From Streptomyces asoensis (GTDB lineage Bacteria > Actinomycetota > Actinomycetes > Streptomycetales > Streptomycetaceae), in the NCBI RefSeq assembly GCF_013085465.1, contig NZ_CP049838.1, forward strand, positions 9,052,001-9,116,000: a stretch of 64,000 nucleotides of DNA, given 5' to 3'. This document shows positions 26,149 to 34,189 of this stretch, piece after piece. The position numbers and the translations under genes are program-made. How positions within the stretch are numbered: position 1 is the first letter of the stretch; each line of letters opens with the position of its first letter. Below the pieces are notes generated by a model. That model was not told where the DNA came from. It searched no databases and saw nothing but the letters and a program-made list of their open reading frames with translations.

Positions 26149-28065
26149 TTACCGCTTCAGGAGTCGTACCGACAGACCGTCTGCCGTGTACACGGGTACG
26201 GCGCGCAGGCGGTCGGAGTTCAGCTCGACGCGGTCGAACTGACCGCGCAGCGCCGAGGAGTCGATCACCGGGACCGTCGTCCCCGCGGCCGGCGGCCGGT
26301 CGTCGTCGAGGCGCAGCGACAGCACGGCGCCCCGGTCCAGCCGGACCCGCCCGGACACCGTGAGGACGGGCCCGTGGTGCCCGCGCAGCGTCAGGTCCAG
26401 GACCGCGCCGGACTCCTGGGCCCACGCGCCCCGCACCCGCACCGGGGCGTCCGCGCGCAGCGTGCCGCCGGTCAGCCGCACGTCGCCCTGGCCGAGAGCG
26501 TTGGCGTGCCCGGCGACGAGCACGCCCTCCGCCAGCACGGTGCCGCCGTGGTAGCGGTTGTGCCCGGTCAGGGTGAGCGTGCCCGAGCCGTGCTTGGTCA
26601 GCCCGCCCTCGCCCTCGATGTCGTGGCGCCAGACGTCGGCCGCGTCGAATCCGCCCTTCGACGCGTCCAGCGTGACCGTGACGTCGGAGTCGAACGCGCC
26701 GTATCCGTCCGCCGCGGCGAACAGGTTCAGCCGGCCCCACTGCTCGAACCCGTCCAGCAGGACGTAGCCGGAGGGCAGCGCGGTTGTGCGCAGCACCTCG
26801 CGGCGCTGGGCGGCCGTCAGGTACGGCAGCCGGGTCTCCAGCAGCACCTCGGCGCCCTTGGGCACGGTGAGCGGCGTCTTGCGGCCCTGGCGCTCGAGGA
26901 CATAGGTCAGGCGGGGCTCGTTGGCACGCGCGTTGGCCTCGCGGTCGGCGTACGCGTCCGAGGCGTCGGAGTGCGCGTAGGCGGACAGGGTGTCGGCCGT
27001 GGTGCCGGTCTTCTCGGTGAAGTAGGCCAGGGCCTGGGCGCGGGCGGCCGCCTTGAGGGTGGCGTTGGCCGGGTCGGCGAGCGCGGCGGCGGCGAGGGCG
27101 GTGGCCATGATGCGGCCGCCGAGGACGTCCACGGTGGAGTGCATGCCGGAGACGATCCGGGTGTGGCTGAGTTCGAGGGCTCGGGTCACCAGCTCCTGGA
27201 ACCGCTCGGGCACGGCGTACGCGAACGCCAGCGACGCCAGGTGGAAGGCGTTGGTGTGCCCGCTGGGGAAGCCGCCGTCGTCGGTCGCGGAGGTACCGCG
27301 CTGACGCAGCAGCTGCGGGACGACGACCACCTTCGAGTCGTACACCGGGAAGCCGAGGGCATCGGTCTTCCCGGTGTCGACGACCTCGCTGTTCTCGTTC
27401 ATGCGCCACGGGCGCGGGTACTGGAAGGCGTACTTGCCCGGGTTGCCGGAGGCGAACGGGCCGCGCACGGTGTCGACGAGCTTGGCCACCTGGCCGAGGT
27501 CGGAGGTGTAGGAGCCGGCGCCGATGGCGGAGCCGGCGGGCGCGTCCGCGGGCGCGGCGTCACTGATCGTGGTGGCGGGAGTGGTGTCCGGCGCGCTGGT
27601 GATCGACGTGACGGCCTTGGCGCCGGTCTTGTAGAGGTCCGTCAGGGGACCGAGTCCGGCGATCATCGCGTAGCTCTGGTGCTGACGGTCGTAGACGAAC
27701 GCCTGCCGGCCCGCGGCCTCCGTGCGGGAGCGGGTGATCGCGATGCAGTAGCGCATGTTGGCGCGCAGTATCTCGGGCCGCAGCGGTGTGCCGGTGTTCC
27801 AGGCGGCGCCGGTCTTCCACACCTGGGCGAAGCCGCCCAGGATCCGCACCACGGCGTTGGTCTCGGGCGTGAGGTTGGTCGTGATGTTCGTCCGGTAGTC
27901 GTCGACGAACGGCAGCGGGCTCGTGGCGGCCTTGGCGTCGGCGGCGCCGAGCCAGGAGACGAGCGTCGGAGCGGCCACCAGGGCCGCCGAGCCGCCGAAG
28001 GAGACCTTCAGGAAGCGCCTTCTGTTCACGGCCGAGGGGGTGGACTGCCCGGCGGGTGACAGCAT
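26149..28065 (-). CDS. Tat-exported PAP2 phosphatase with autotransporter-type beta-repeat tail
   Basis: A 638-residue secreted enzyme. A twin-arginine signal (NRRRFLKVSFGG, cleavage near 46) leads to a vanadium-haloperoxidase-like PAP2 domain with the three family motifs: KYAFQYPRPWRM, FPSGHTNAFHLAS and SHTRIVSGMHSTVDVLGG. Its histidine and arginine residues would form the phosphate pocket. From about residue 480 the sequence becomes strand-rich, with LTKHGSGTLTLTGHNRYHGGTVLAEGVLVAGHANALGQGDV resembling the autotransporter-associated beta-strand repeat (PATR) of Gram-negative surface proteins. AGAGAGG precedes the ATG. Substrate probably a phosphoester outside the cell; unknown. Confidence 0.88.
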   Translation of the reverse strand: MLSPAGQSTPSAVNRRRFLKVSFGGSAALVAAPTLVSWLGAADAKAATSPLPFVDDYRTNITTNLTPETNAVVRILGGFAQVWKTGAAWNTGTPLRPEILRANMRYCIAITRSRTEAAGRQAFVYDRQHQSYAMIAGLGPLTDLYKTGAKAVTSITSAPDTTPATTISDAAPADAPAGSAIGAGSYTSDLGQVAKLVDTVRGPFASGNPGKYAFQYPRPWRMNENSEVVDTGKTDALGFPVYDSKVVVVPQLLRQRGTSATDDGGFPSGHTNAFHLASLAFAYAVPERFQELVTRALELSHTRIVSGMHSTVDVLGGRIMATALAAAALADPANATLKAAARAQALAYFTEKTGTTADTLSAYAHSDASDAYADREANARANEPRLTYVLERQGRKTPLTVPKGAEVLLETRLPYLTAAQRREVLRTTALPSGYVLLDGFEQWGRLNLFAAADGYGAFDSDVTVTLDASKGGFDAADVWRHDIEGEGGLTKHGSGTLTLTGHNRYHGGTVLAEGVLVAGHANALGQGDVRLTGGTLRADAPVRVRGAWAQESGAVLDLTLRGHHGPVLTVSGRVRLDRGAVLSLRLDDDRPPAAGTTVPVIDSSALRGQFDRVELNSDRLRAVPVYTADGLSVRLLKR

Positions 28066-28108
28066 GAGTGTGCCTCTCTCGAGTTCTTCGGCCGTGCGGC
28101 CGGGGAAG

Positions 28109-28150
28109 ACGTGCGGGGATACGTGCGGAGATACGTGCGGGGTACGTGCG
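28109..28150. repeat. Four ACGTGCG elements at 11-12 bp spacing
   Basis: Copies start at 28109, 28121, 28133 and 28144, so the same face of the helix is presented roughly once per turn. They lie 45-85 bp upstream of the PAP2 start, in the promoter or leader. A cooperative binding site is likely; the factor is unknown. Confidence 0.55.
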
Positions 28151-28290
28151 ATCGGGTGCGACTCGTCTGTCTTTTGACGACGTGTGAGCCGGAAGACGCG
28201 TACGAGCGAAGATCTACGGCCGAGTCGTGTCGCTTCCGCGATGACCCGGCGACCGGTGCGTGTCCTGCGGGTGAACGAGAGGTCGGCGCC

Positions 28291-29199
28291 TCACAGGAGG
28301 GCACGCGCCAACGCCACCGCGCCCTCGACCGGCGGCACGGTGAGCGGCTGTGGCCGCGCCCCCGGTACCGCGGCGGCGAGCGCGGCGGCGAACGCCTCGT
28401 AGAGCGCCGGCTGGCCGAGCACCGTGCCGCCCGCCACGACCACGTCGTCGACCGCGACACCGCGCGCGGCGAGGCGGGAGACGAGCGCGGCGAGCGCCGC
28501 ACCGGCCTCGGCGATCACGGAGCGGGCGAGCGCGGAGCCGTCGGCCGCGGCCGCGAAGACGGCGGGCGCGTGCCGTCCCCACTCGGCGGAGACGTCCGAG
28601 GCGCCCTCCAGGGCCGCGCCGAGCGCGGGGACCTCGGGCACGCCGAGAGCGGCGAGGAGGCCCAGAGCCAGGGCTCCGGGTTCCTCGCCGCGGTCGTGGG
28701 CCGCCCATACGGCCCGGGCCGCCTCGCGGACCAGACCGGCGGCGCCGCCCTCGTCGCCGAGGACCGCGCCCCAGCCGCCCACCTGGACGGGGTCGCCGCC
28801 GGGCAGCCGGCCCACCGCCACCGAGCCGGTGCCGGCCACGAGGCCGACGCCCTTGTCCAGTGCGGCGGCGGGCACGAGCAGTTCGGCGTCGCCCACCACG
28901 CGCGCGGGGACACCGAGGGAGAGCTGAAGGGCATCGCGGATCTCCGCGCACTGGCGTGGTGTCTCGCAGGCATGTGCGCCCACGGCGAAGGCGGCCGGGC
29001 GCGTGTCCCCGGGCAGCGTCTCGCGGACGAGGCCGGTCAGCCAGCGTGCGGCGGCGGCCGGGTCGTGCGGCCGCCAGCCGGTGCTGGAGCGGACGTGGTC
29101 GGCCACGACGGCGTCGCCCGTGAGGGCGCGGAGATGGGTCTTGGTGCCGCCCACGTCGACGCCGACCACGAGGGGGGCCGAAGGTGGAGAGTCCTGCAC
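28291..29199 (-). CDS. BadF/BadG-type sugar kinase (N-acetylglucosamine kinase-like)
   Basis: A 302-residue actin-fold kinase. The phosphate-1 loop VVGVDVGGTKTHLRAL (about 11-26), phosphate-2 motif LVAGTGSVAVGRL and adenosine-binding region VVVAGGTVLGQPALYEAF are present, with GGWGAVLGDEGGAAGL in the middle, as in GlcNAc kinase and BadF/BcrA ATPases. It most likely phosphorylates an imported sugar in the cytoplasm. GTG 29199 has GAGG 4 nt upstream. It is divergent from the ROK gene at 29509, sharing an intergenic palindrome, so it probably belongs to the same regulon as the ABC transporter beyond. Confidence 0.85.
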   Translation of the reverse strand: MQDSPPSAPLVVGVDVGGTKTHLRALTGDAVVADHVRSSTGWRPHDPAAAARWLTGLVRETLPGDTRPAAFAVGAHACETPRQCAEIRDALQLSLGVPARVVGDAELLVPAAALDKGVGLVAGTGSVAVGRLPGGDPVQVGGWGAVLGDEGGAAGLVREAARAVWAAHDRGEEPGALALGLLAALGVPEVPALGAALEGASDVSAEWGRHAPAVFAAAADGSALARSVIAEAGAALAALVSRLAARGVAVDDVVVAGGTVLGQPALYEAFAAALAAAVPGARPQPLTVPPVEGAVALARALL

Positions 29200-29329
29200 G
29201 GATCCTCTTTCGTCGTTGCTGCGTCGAGCTGCGACGGCGGGCGAACCGTGTCTGAGGGATTGCGGATCGGTGAACTAGGGAAGCCCCGGGACGGGCTTCT
29301 GACGAGCACGGCAGGCGAGTACCGTGAAG

Positions 29330-29353
29330 TTCGTTAGGAAGTTAACTAACGAA
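29330..29353. promoter_or_regulatory. Inverted repeat, probable ROK operator
   Basis: TTCGTTAG (29330-29337) and CTAACGAA (29346-29353) are perfect 8-bp arms around GAAGTTAA. The site lies midway in the 309-bp divergent gap between kinase and ROK genes. TACAGT at 29355-29360 could be the -10 box of the ROK promoter. The remainder of 29200-29508 has no gene. Confidence 0.7.
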
Positions 29354-29508
29354 GTACAGTGCGTCAAGAGTAATCGCGCACTCGACCGTCCAGGCTCCCG
29401 TCCGGGCCGCCGCGGGACGGGAACGCGCGACGTCGGAGCATCCCATCGCCGCAGCCCGCCGAGACGATCGGCCCGGGCCCGCGGCCCTGTACCCGTGTGG
29501 GGGAAACT

Positions 29509-30654
29509 GTGGAACTCGACGTGGCGGAAGCCCCCCGCCTGACCGAGAGCGCGAGTGCGGTGTTCGCCGTGCTGGCGCAGGCGGGCAGCGCGACCCGGCC
29601 GCAGCTCGCGAGCCTGGCGGGCCTGTCCAAGCCGACGGTGTCCGGCGCCGTGGCGGAGCTGGAGAGCGCCCGGCTCGCCACGCACTCCGGCACCTCCTCC
29701 AGCGGCACCGGGCGCTCCGCGGCCGTCTACTGTCTCGGGCCGGCCGCCGGCGCCGTACTCGCCGTCGACCTCGGCCCCGCCCTCACCCGGGTCCGCGGCT
29801 GCGCCCTGGACGGCTCCCTGCTCGCCGAGGCGACCGCCTCCCGGACGGACGCCGCCGACGCCGTACGCGAGGCGCTCACCGCGCTGCCCGCCGGCATTCC
29901 GCTGCGCACCATCGTCGTCGCCGTCGGTGATGTGGCCGCGCGGGACCGGCAGGGCAGCGGTATGCGCCCCGCGACCGCCAAGGCCGGCCCGGTCTTCGAC
30001 GCCATGGCCGTCGCGCTGCCGGCGGGCGTGCCCGTCCACCTGGAGAACAACGTCAACTGCGCCGCACTCGCGGAGCTGCACGAGGGGGCCGCGCGCGGCC
30101 GGCACACCTTCGGCTATCTGCGGATCGGCGTGGGTATCGGCCTGGGCATCGTCGTCGGCGGCTCGGTGCTGCGCGGCTCGAACGGCGCCGCGGGAGAGCT
30201 GGCCCGGCTGCCCTATCCCTGGGACGACGGCCGTGAGCCGCGCCAGGAGGCCCTGGAGGAGTACATCGGCGCACGTTCCCTGCTGCGCCGCGCCGCGGCC
30301 GCCTGGCAGCGCGCCGACGGCCCCTGCCCGCGCACCACCGAGCGGCTCTTCGCGCTCGCGGGGGAGGGCCGTGCCCCGGCCCGCGACGTCGTCGGCCGCC
30401 ATGCCGCGGACGTGGGCCGGCTGGCCGCCGCCGTGACCGCGGTGCTGGACCCGGGCCTGATCGTGCTGGGGGGCAGCACGGGCGCGGATCCGCAGCTCCT
30501 GCCCGGTGTGCGGGCCGAGCTGGCGCGGCTGAGCTGGCCCACCGAGGTGGTCAGCAGCACGGTCGGGGATTCCGGCACCGTGGCGGGTGCCGCGCGGCTC
30601 GCGGTCGCCCGCGGAGTCCAAACCGTGACCGAGGCCGCGCGGGCCAAGGATTGA
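29509..30654 (+). CDS. ROK-family transcriptional regulator
   Basis: A 381-residue ROK repressor. The winged helix is at about 10-60 (ASAVFAVLAQAGSATRPQLASLAGLSKPTVSGAVAELESARL), then the ROK kinase-like domain with IVVAVGDVAARD, VHLENNVNCAALAELHEGA and GYLRIGVGIGLGIVVGG. As in the first ROK of the window, the CxCGxxGCxE zinc motif is missing; the corresponding segment is GAAGELARLPYPWDDGREPRQEALEEYIG. Start GTG 29509 has GGGGG 5 nt upstream; GTG 29497 is an alternative. The gene lies between the kinase and transporter genes and is the likely regulator of both. Confidence 0.9.
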   Translation: MELDVAEAPRLTESASAVFAVLAQAGSATRPQLASLAGLSKPTVSGAVAELESARLATHSGTSSSGTGRSAAVYCLGPAAGAVLAVDLGPALTRVRGCALDGSLLAEATASRTDAADAVREALTALPAGIPLRTIVVAVGDVAARDRQGSGMRPATAKAGPVFDAMAVALPAGVPVHLENNVNCAALAELHEGAARGRHTFGYLRIGVGIGLGIVVGGSVLRGSNGAAGELARLPYPWDDGREPRQEALEEYIGARSLLRRAAAAWQRADGPCPRTTERLFALAGEGRAPARDVVGRHAADVGRLAAAVTAVLDPGLIVLGGSTGADPQLLPGVRAELARLSWPTEVVSSTVGDSGTVAGAARLAVARGVQTVTEAARAKD

Positions 30655-30677
30655 CGGCCCGCGACTCAGTCTGCCAA

Positions 30678-30694
30678 TGTCCGGACAAGCGCTT
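30678..30694. promoter_or_regulatory. Adjoining palindromes, LacI-like operator candidate
   Basis: TGTCCGGACA (30678-30687) and AAGCGCTT (30687-30694) overlap by one base, 24 bp after the ROK stop. AAGCGCTT is the core of many LacI-family sites. The gap 30655-30931 holds no gene and probably the promoter of the transporter operon, so a second regulator besides the ROK may act here. Confidence 0.45.
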
Positions 30695-30931
30695 TCTAAG
30701 TCGGTCGGGACGCCGGCTTGGGTTGAGCATCCCGCCGGTACGCGAAGTACGGCAGCCGCACGAGGGTGTGCTTGTGCGACGACGGCCCTCATGGCCGGGG
30801 ATCCCACCCGTCGAGGTGATGCGGCCGGGCGAGGCCGACGCCATCGGAAAGCAACCTTCCTGCAAAATGCACCCGTGCCGCTTCCGTCGGCGCCGTGCTC
30901 CGTCCCCTACGACGAAAAAAAGGGATCGAAG

Positions 30932-32254
30932 ATGACCACTGTGGGTGTGCGGCGCTCCCGCCGACTCGGCCGCGGCGGCATACGCCGCCTGGTTCCCCTC
31001 GCTGCCGGAGCCGCGGCAGGTGCCCTGCTTCTCTCCGCGTGCGGGTCGGGATCCGGCTCGGGCGGGACTTCCAAGTCGCTGACGTTCTGGATCTCCACGG
31101 TTCCGGGGCAGGACGCGGGCTGGAAGAAGATGGTGGCGCAGTACAAGAAGGAAACCGGCGTCAACGTCAAGCTCGTCAACATCCCCTACGACGGCTACAC
31201 GACGAAGCTGCACAATGCCGCGCAGGCGAACTCCCTGCCCGACGTAGCGGCCGTGCCGGCGCTGGACCCGATCTGGTCGAGCAAGCTGATCGACCTCAGC
31301 TCCATCGCCAACAACAAGACCAACAAGATCAACGCCAACTTCCTCGCCAAGGACTCGTCCGGGAAGGTGCTGTCCATCCCCTCGGACGTCACCGCGTCCG
31401 GCCTGTTCATCAACAAGACGCTGTTCGAGAAGGCCGGCGTCGCCGTCCCGACCTCGCCCCAGAACACCTGGACCTGGACCGACTTCATCAAGGCGGCGGA
31501 CACGGTCCGGGAGAAGACCGGCGCCAAGTACTCCCTGACGTTCGACCAGTCGCCGTCAAGGCTCCGTGCCATGGTGTACGAGATGGGCGGGCAGTACGTC
31601 CACGCGGACTCCTCCGGCAAGTTCTCGGTGGACGCGGCGACCAAGAAGGCCGTGAACTACTTCGTCGGACTGAACGACGACAAGACCATGCCGAAGTCGG
31701 TGTGGACCAGCGGCGCCGACCCGTCGGCCATGTTCCAGAGCGGTGACGTGGTCGCCTTCTGGTCCGGCGTGTGGCAGGTTCCCGCCTTCGCGGAGAGCAT
31801 CAAGAAGTTCGAGTGGGCGAGCGTCCCCACTCCCGCCCAGCCGGTGCAGGCCAGCGACGTCAACAGCGGCGGCATGACGGTGGGCTTCAACAACAACGGC
31901 GACGCGGCCACCGCCGCGACGAAGTTCCTGTCCTGGCTGTACGAGCCGGCCCATTACCAGGCGCTGTGTGAGGCGTCCGGGTTCCTGCCGGTCGAGAGCG
32001 GTCTGAACCCGAAGTACCCCTTCGCCTCCGAGGCGGCGCAGGCGGCGTTCAAGCTGTACAACGAGTCGATCCCGCTCTACGCCCCGATCTCCGGCTACTT
32101 CAACAGCGCGCAGACGAACTGGGTGCTGAAGGGCAAGAGCCTCACCGAGGACCCGACCAAGACGGAGCTCGGCAAGGCGATCAACGGCCAGCAGTCGGCC
32201 GACAAGGCCCTGGAGAACATCGTGGCCGGCTACAACCAGCAGGTCGGCGGCTGA
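30932..32254 (+). CDS. Sugar-binding lipoprotein of CUT1 transporter
   Basis: A 440-residue lipoprotein. Lipobox ALLLSAC, lipidated Cys37, followed by a Gly/Ser linker and a type 1 solute-binding fold (SLTFWISTVPGQDAGWKKMVAQYKKETGVNVKLVNIPYDGYTTKLHNAAQ). AGGG precedes the ATG at 30932 at a somewhat long distance. The many aromatic and Asn residues in the mature protein fit binding of an oligosaccharide. It is the first gene of an operon running to at least 35908 and probably 37810. A stable hairpin after the stop may keep receptor mRNA above permease levels. Confidence 0.92.
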   Translation: MTTVGVRRSRRLGRGGIRRLVPLAAGAAAGALLLSACGSGSGSGGTSKSLTFWISTVPGQDAGWKKMVAQYKKETGVNVKLVNIPYDGYTTKLHNAAQANSLPDVAAVPALDPIWSSKLIDLSSIANNKTNKINANFLAKDSSGKVLSIPSDVTASGLFINKTLFEKAGVAVPTSPQNTWTWTDFIKAADTVREKTGAKYSLTFDQSPSRLRAMVYEMGGQYVHADSSGKFSVDAATKKAVNYFVGLNDDKTMPKSVWTSGADPSAMFQSGDVVAFWSGVWQVPAFAESIKKFEWASVPTPAQPVQASDVNSGGMTVGFNNNGDAATAATKFLSWLYEPAHYQALCEASGFLPVESGLNPKYPFASEAAQAAFKLYNESIPLYAPISGYFNSAQTNWVLKGKSLTEDPTKTELGKAINGQQSADKALENIVAGYNQQVGG

Positions 32255-32268
32255 TCGTAGGCCCGAAG

Positions 32269-32302
32269 GCCGGGCGGCGGGGTCGAGACACCGCCGCCCG
32301 GC
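32269..32302 (+). terminator. Intra-operon hairpin between receptor and permease genes
   Basis: GCCGGGCGGCGG (32269-32280) and CCGCCGCCCGGC (32291-32302) form a perfect 12-bp stem with a 10-nt loop. No T-run follows, and the next gene is on the same strand, so it is more likely an mRNA stabiliser or partial attenuator than a full terminator. Confidence 0.65.
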
Positions 32303-32376
32303 CCGGGCGCCCACACAGTGTCGGGCTCATGGGGTGAGCCCACAGGAATCCATTCCACCAGCACGGAGTCAGGAAG

Positions 32377-33288
32377 ATGACAAAACGCGCCTCGGACGTG
32401 TCCGTGAGCCCGCCCAGGAGACGCAGTAAGTACACCATCGCGCCGCTCGTGCTCATCGCGGCCAATGTGGTGCTCTTCTCGCTGTTCTTCGTCTGGCCGG
32501 CGGTGATCGGGCTCGTCTACTCCTTCACGAACTACACGGGTGTGGGGGCGTTCCAGTTCGTCGGACTGGACAACTACCAGAACCTCTTCGGCGACTCCGT
32601 CTTCTACGACGCGCTGGCTCGGACGCTGCTGTACACCGTGCTCGTCGTTCCGCTGAACTTCGTGCTCTCGCTGCTCATCGCGAACCTGGTGGTGAGCAAG
32701 CAGGCCAAGGGCGCGTCGGTCGCCCGTGTCGTCTTCTTCATCCCGTGGCTCATCTCGCCCATCGTCGTGGGTGTCCTGTGGCGGTGGCTGTTCGGTGAGA
32801 ACTTCGGACTGATCAACTACGTCATCGAGAAGCTCGGCGGGAACGCGATCCCGTGGCAGTCGAACGCGGACCTGTCGCTGGGCGTGGTCGTGATGGCGGG
32901 CGCCTGGTGGGGAACGGCCTTCTCGATGCTGTTGTTCATCGCGGCGATCAAGAACGTACCGGTGTCGTACTACGAGGCGGCCTCGCTCGACGGCGCGGGC
33001 CCCTGGCGCCAGTTCATCAGCATCACACTGCCGAGCATCGCGCCCACCTCCTTCATCGTGATCCTGCTCAACACGATCAACGCGATGAAGGAATACCCGC
33101 TCTTCCTCGCCCTCAACAACGGCGGACCGGGAACGTCGAACAACCTGCTTGTCCAGTACATCTACCAGACCGGCTTCAAAACGGGCCAGATCGGCTACGC
33201 GAGCGCCGCGTCGTTCGTGCTCATGCTCATCCTGATGGCCGTCGCGATCATCCAGCTGATCGTCAACCGGCGGATGGAGAACCGATGA
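32377..33288 (+). CDS. CUT1 ABC transporter permease, MalF type
   Basis: A 303-residue membrane protein with about six helices, the first being TIAPLVLIAANVVLFSLFFVWPAVIGLVYSF. The EAA loop, VPVSYYEAASLDGAGPWRQFISITLPSIAP, is intact. It would form the pore with the next gene's product. GGA lies close to the ATG. As in the glucarate operon, no ATPase gene is present, so a shared ATPase is expected. Confidence 0.93.
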   Translation: MTKRASDVSVSPPRRRSKYTIAPLVLIAANVVLFSLFFVWPAVIGLVYSFTNYTGVGAFQFVGLDNYQNLFGDSVFYDALARTLLYTVLVVPLNFVLSLLIANLVVSKQAKGASVARVVFFIPWLISPIVVGVLWRWLFGENFGLINYVIEKLGGNAIPWQSNADLSLGVVVMAGAWWGTAFSMLLFIAAIKNVPVSYYEAASLDGAGPWRQFISITLPSIAPTSFIVILLNTINAMKEYPLFLALNNGGPGTSNNLLVQYIYQTGFKTGQIGYASAASFVLMLILMAVAIIQLIVNRRMENR

Positions 33289-34187
33289 CAACCACAGACA
33301 CGCCGCGTCCGGTCAAAGCCGATTCCGTACGGGCCCTTTCCAAGAGGCGGCCCCGCGGCGGGGGCGGCGGTGGGCTTCGGCGCGCGGTACCCGCGACGAC
33401 ACTGCTGTGGATCCTGGCGTGCCTCTACGGGCTGCCGGTGCTGTGGTTCGTACTCAGCTCCTTCAAACCGGCGGGAGACCTGTTCTCCCTTCCGCTGACG
33501 GTGCTTCCGCACGACCCCACCCTGTCGGGCTACAAGGCAGCGTGGGACAGCGCCAACTTCTCCCAGTACTTCATCAACACGACCATCGTGTGCGTGATCA
33601 CGACGATCCTCACGGTGGGGGCCAGCTGCTGCACCGGGTACGCGCTGGCCAAGTACGACAACAAGTGGCTCAAGGTCTTCTTCATCGGCATCCTGGCCAC
33701 CACGATGCTGCCGTCCGAGGTCATGCTCGCCCCGGAGTTCCTGGTGGTCCGCGACCTCGGCCTCTACAACTCGTTCAGCGGCATCATCCTCCCGGCCGTG
33801 CTCACCGCGACCGGATGCTTCATGTTCCGCCAGTTCTTCCTGACGGTCCCCGACGAGCTCGTCGAGGCCGCCCGTATCGACGGCGCCCGCGAACTGTCGA
33901 TCTTCCTGCGGATCATGGTGCCGATCTCCCGGCCCATCATGCTGACCCTCGCGATCCTGTCGTTCCAGTGGCGGTGGAACGACTACATCTGGCCGCTGCT
34001 GATGCTCAACGACCCCGACAAGTTCACCGTGCAGATCGGCATCCAGAGCCTCGTCGGGGCGCAGAACATCAACTGGTCGGTGCTGCTCGGCGGATCGGTC
34101 ATCTCCATGATCCCGCTGATCCTCGTCTTCCTGGTGTTCCAGCGTTACGTCATGAGCGCCGACATCAATGCCGGACTGAAGGACTGA
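33285..34187 (+). CDS. CUT1 ABC transporter permease, MalG type
   Basis: A 300-residue subunit, coupled to the previous gene by an ATGA overlap. After a basic Gly-rich cytoplasmic tail the first helix is TTLLWILACLYGLPVLWFVLSSFKPAGD. The EAA loop VPDELVEAARIDGARELSIFLRIMVPISRP and the FQWRWNDYIWPLLMLNDPDKFTVQIGIQSL segment are typical of MalG-like proteins. Confidence 0.93.
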   Translation: MTTTDTPRPVKADSVRALSKRRPRGGGGGGLRRAVPATTLLWILACLYGLPVLWFVLSSFKPAGDLFSLPLTVLPHDPTLSGYKAAWDSANFSQYFINTTIVCVITTILTVGASCCTGYALAKYDNKWLKVFFIGILATTMLPSEVMLAPEFLVVRDLGLYNSFSGIILPAVLTATGCFMFRQFFLTVPDELVEAARIDGARELSIFLRIMVPISRPIMLTLAILSFQWRWNDYIWPLLMLNDPDKFTVQIGIQSLVGAQNINWSVLLGGSVISMIPLILVFLVFQRYVMSADINAGLKD

Positions 34188-34189
34188 CC

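Noticed and set aside
24268..28059. Open frame of 1263 codons on the + strand
   Set aside because: It spans three minus-strand genes with clear function (RpiR end, GT39, PAP2) and has low-complexity His/Arg/Gln content.
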